From NCBI GenBank assembly GCA_019239815.1, contig JAFAZL010000770.1, positions 1-6,361 of the forward strand: a DNA stretch of 6,361 nt. Reading direction: 5' to 3'. This DNA comes from Acidobacteriota bacterium. Lineage in GTDB: Bacteria; Acidobacteriota; Terriglobia; Acidoferrales; UBA7541. Positions 5,410 through 6,361 of this stretch are shown here, one piece after another. Each line of letters starts with the position of its first letter. Position 1 is the first letter of the stretch. The translations under genes were made by a program, and so were the position numbers. Below the pieces are notes generated by a model. The model was not told where the DNA came from and made no database searches. It was given only the letters and a program-made list of their open reading frames with translations.

Positions 5410-6361
5410 CTAGGAGTGGAACAGCCGCGCGACGTCATTGTACATAACGATCGCAAACAGGACCAACAGGAAGACCAGTCCCACCTGCACGAATCGCTCT
5501 TTGAAGGCCAGGCTGAGATCGCGACGAAGCCCGCCTTCGATCGCCAACAATAGGATGTTCCCGCCGTCGAGAATCGGAATTGGCAGCAGATTCAAGATGC
5601 CTAGATTCACGCTGATCAGCACCATCAGTGAAATGACAGCCTGCGCACCCTTGTGCACAGCCTGTCCTGCCGCGCGCGAAATCCCTACGACGCTTTGCAG
5701 CTGCTTGACCGAGACCCGACCGCTGAAGAGTTTCCCAACGACGCCGATCGTGTCATCGATTGTCTCGTATGTTTTGCTGGCGGCAAACTTCACTCCTTCG
5801 CCGAACGCGACGCGCCGGTACGCCGTTTCTTCGTGTACCTGCACGCCAATCTGATAAACGCTTTCGCCGCGTTCATTTGAACCGGCCTGCGGCGTCACGA
5901 CGAGATGTATCGGCTGTCCCTTTCGCTCGATGTCCAGCGACAATGCTTTCCCACCGGACCCGCGCACACGCTCGGTGAACTGCCGCCACCACTGAATCGG
6001 CTGCCCGTCGACAGCAACGATCGTGTCGCCTTCCTTCAAGCCGCCGCGTGAAGCCGGCATGCCGGGAGCTACATCCTCAAGCACCGGCTTCATCGGAGCG
6101 AAACCTAGCAGCTGTTCGGTGTCCTTCTGTGCGCCAACGGGAATTTCCAATGTGCGCTTCTGCCCGCTAGTCTCGACCTCGACGGAAATCTTCGAATTCG
6201 GTTCCGCTGAAGTGACCTGCTTCGCCGCCGCCGTCCAATCCGGATTCTGCTCGCCGTTGATCGCCAGCACGCGATCGCCAGGCTCAAGACCCGCGTGTGC
6301 AGCCGCGGAGTTCGCCGGCACGGCCGTGACGACAACAGGCTTGTCTTCAAATACCGGGTAA
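5410..6361 (-). CDS. rseP: RseP-type site-2 zinc metalloprotease (M50), C-terminal part
   Basis: RseP-type proteases cut membrane-anchored anti-sigma factors and signal-peptide remnants inside the inner membrane. The frame stays open to the window edge, so the 5' end with the first transmembrane helix and HExxH is missing; 316 residues are present. Fragment residues 1-75 are PDZ1 (VVVTAVPANSAAAHAGLEPGDRVLAING inside it, written here by position 9-36). About 88-160 is PDZ2 with AGLKE-like GGLKEGDTIVAVDGQPI (106-122). Then come RVSVKQLQSVVGISRAAG (215-232), a membrane segment (about 241-262), the NLLPIPILDGG motif (257-267, with D265 the third zinc ligand) and a last hydrophobic helix (291-306). 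The usual Gly-Pro before the VGI motif is Ser-Val here. A GTG at 6321 is inside PDZ1 and is not a start. The Fur-family gene follows. Confidence 0.93.
   Translation of the reverse strand, partial: YPVFEDKPVVVTAVPANSAAAHAGLEPGDRVLAINGEQNPDWTAAAKQVTSAEPNSKISVEVETSGQKRTLEIPVGAQKDTEQLLGFAPMKPVLEDVAPGMPASRGGLKEGDTIVAVDGQPIQWWRQFTERVRGSGGKALSLDIERKGQPIHLVVTPQAGSNERGESVYQIGVQVHEETAYRRVAFGEGVKFAASKTYETIDDTIGVVGKLFSGRVSVKQLQSVVGISRAAGQAVHKGAQAVISLMVLISVNLGILNLLPIPILDGGNILLLAIEGGLRRDLSLAFKERFVQVGLVFLLVLFAIVMYNDVARLFHS

Noticed and set aside
6319..6321. GTG as a start for a 303-residue protease
   Set aside because: The frame continues upstream to the window edge, and the preceding residues VFEDKPVVVTAV fit the first strand of the PDZ domain, so the gene is simply cut by the window.

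Overview
The window looks like chromosomal core DNA from a GC-rich free-living bacterium. The gene set and its arrangement (a DUF1844 protein starting with an FRVIDRR motif, a PhnP-like metallo-hydrolase next to ribF, a class-2 MenC/N-succinylamino acid racemase next to a COG3375 acyltransferase, RseP followed by a Fur-family regulator) fit an acidobacterium best, probably near Koribacter/Terriglobia. That placement is inferred from gene content, not tested. I see no phage, transposon, CRISPR, tRNA or rRNA, and no gene-free stretch over 300 bases.

Layout. (1) Positions 1-2156, minus strand: mazG (nucleotide pyrophosphohydrolase) leads, overlaps a COG3375 GNAT acyltransferase by four bases (ATGA), and is followed after 79 nt by the 5' third of a MenC/NSAR-type enolase-superfamily gene that leaves the window at base 1. 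(2) Positions 2157-2367: a divergent intergenic region with a clear extended -10 promoter for the plus-strand gene, a weaker one for mazG, and a CACAAA-AA-TTTGTG palindrome. (3) Positions 2368-4817, plus strand: a DUF1844 protein with a TTG start, then a 618-codon reading frame joining a complete PhnP-like MBL hydrolase to a complete bifunctional riboflavin kinase/FAD synthetase. (4) Positions 4818-4871: a short convergent gap with a hairpin. (5) Positions 4872-6361, minus strand: the C-terminal two thirds or so of an RseP-type site-2 protease, then a Fur-family repressor 43 nt downstream.

How they may work together. MazG (house-cleaning of nucleotides) and RibF (FMN/FAD synthesis) are housekeeping. 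The GNAT plus racemase pair resembles the known D-to-L amino acid conversion route through N-succinyl intermediates, so the menC-like gene may not be, or not only be, a menaquinone gene. RseP and Fur would link envelope proteolysis and metal-responsive control, although co-transcription is only inferred.

The most unusual point is the junction of the MBL-RibF fusion. It lies on a run of five G (3743-3747). With one G fewer, the MBL protein would end at a TAG immediately after its natural C-terminus, and RibF could start separately at GTG 3801. The fusion is therefore either real and possibly recent, or a one-base sequence error. Nothing else in the window looks like a new system.
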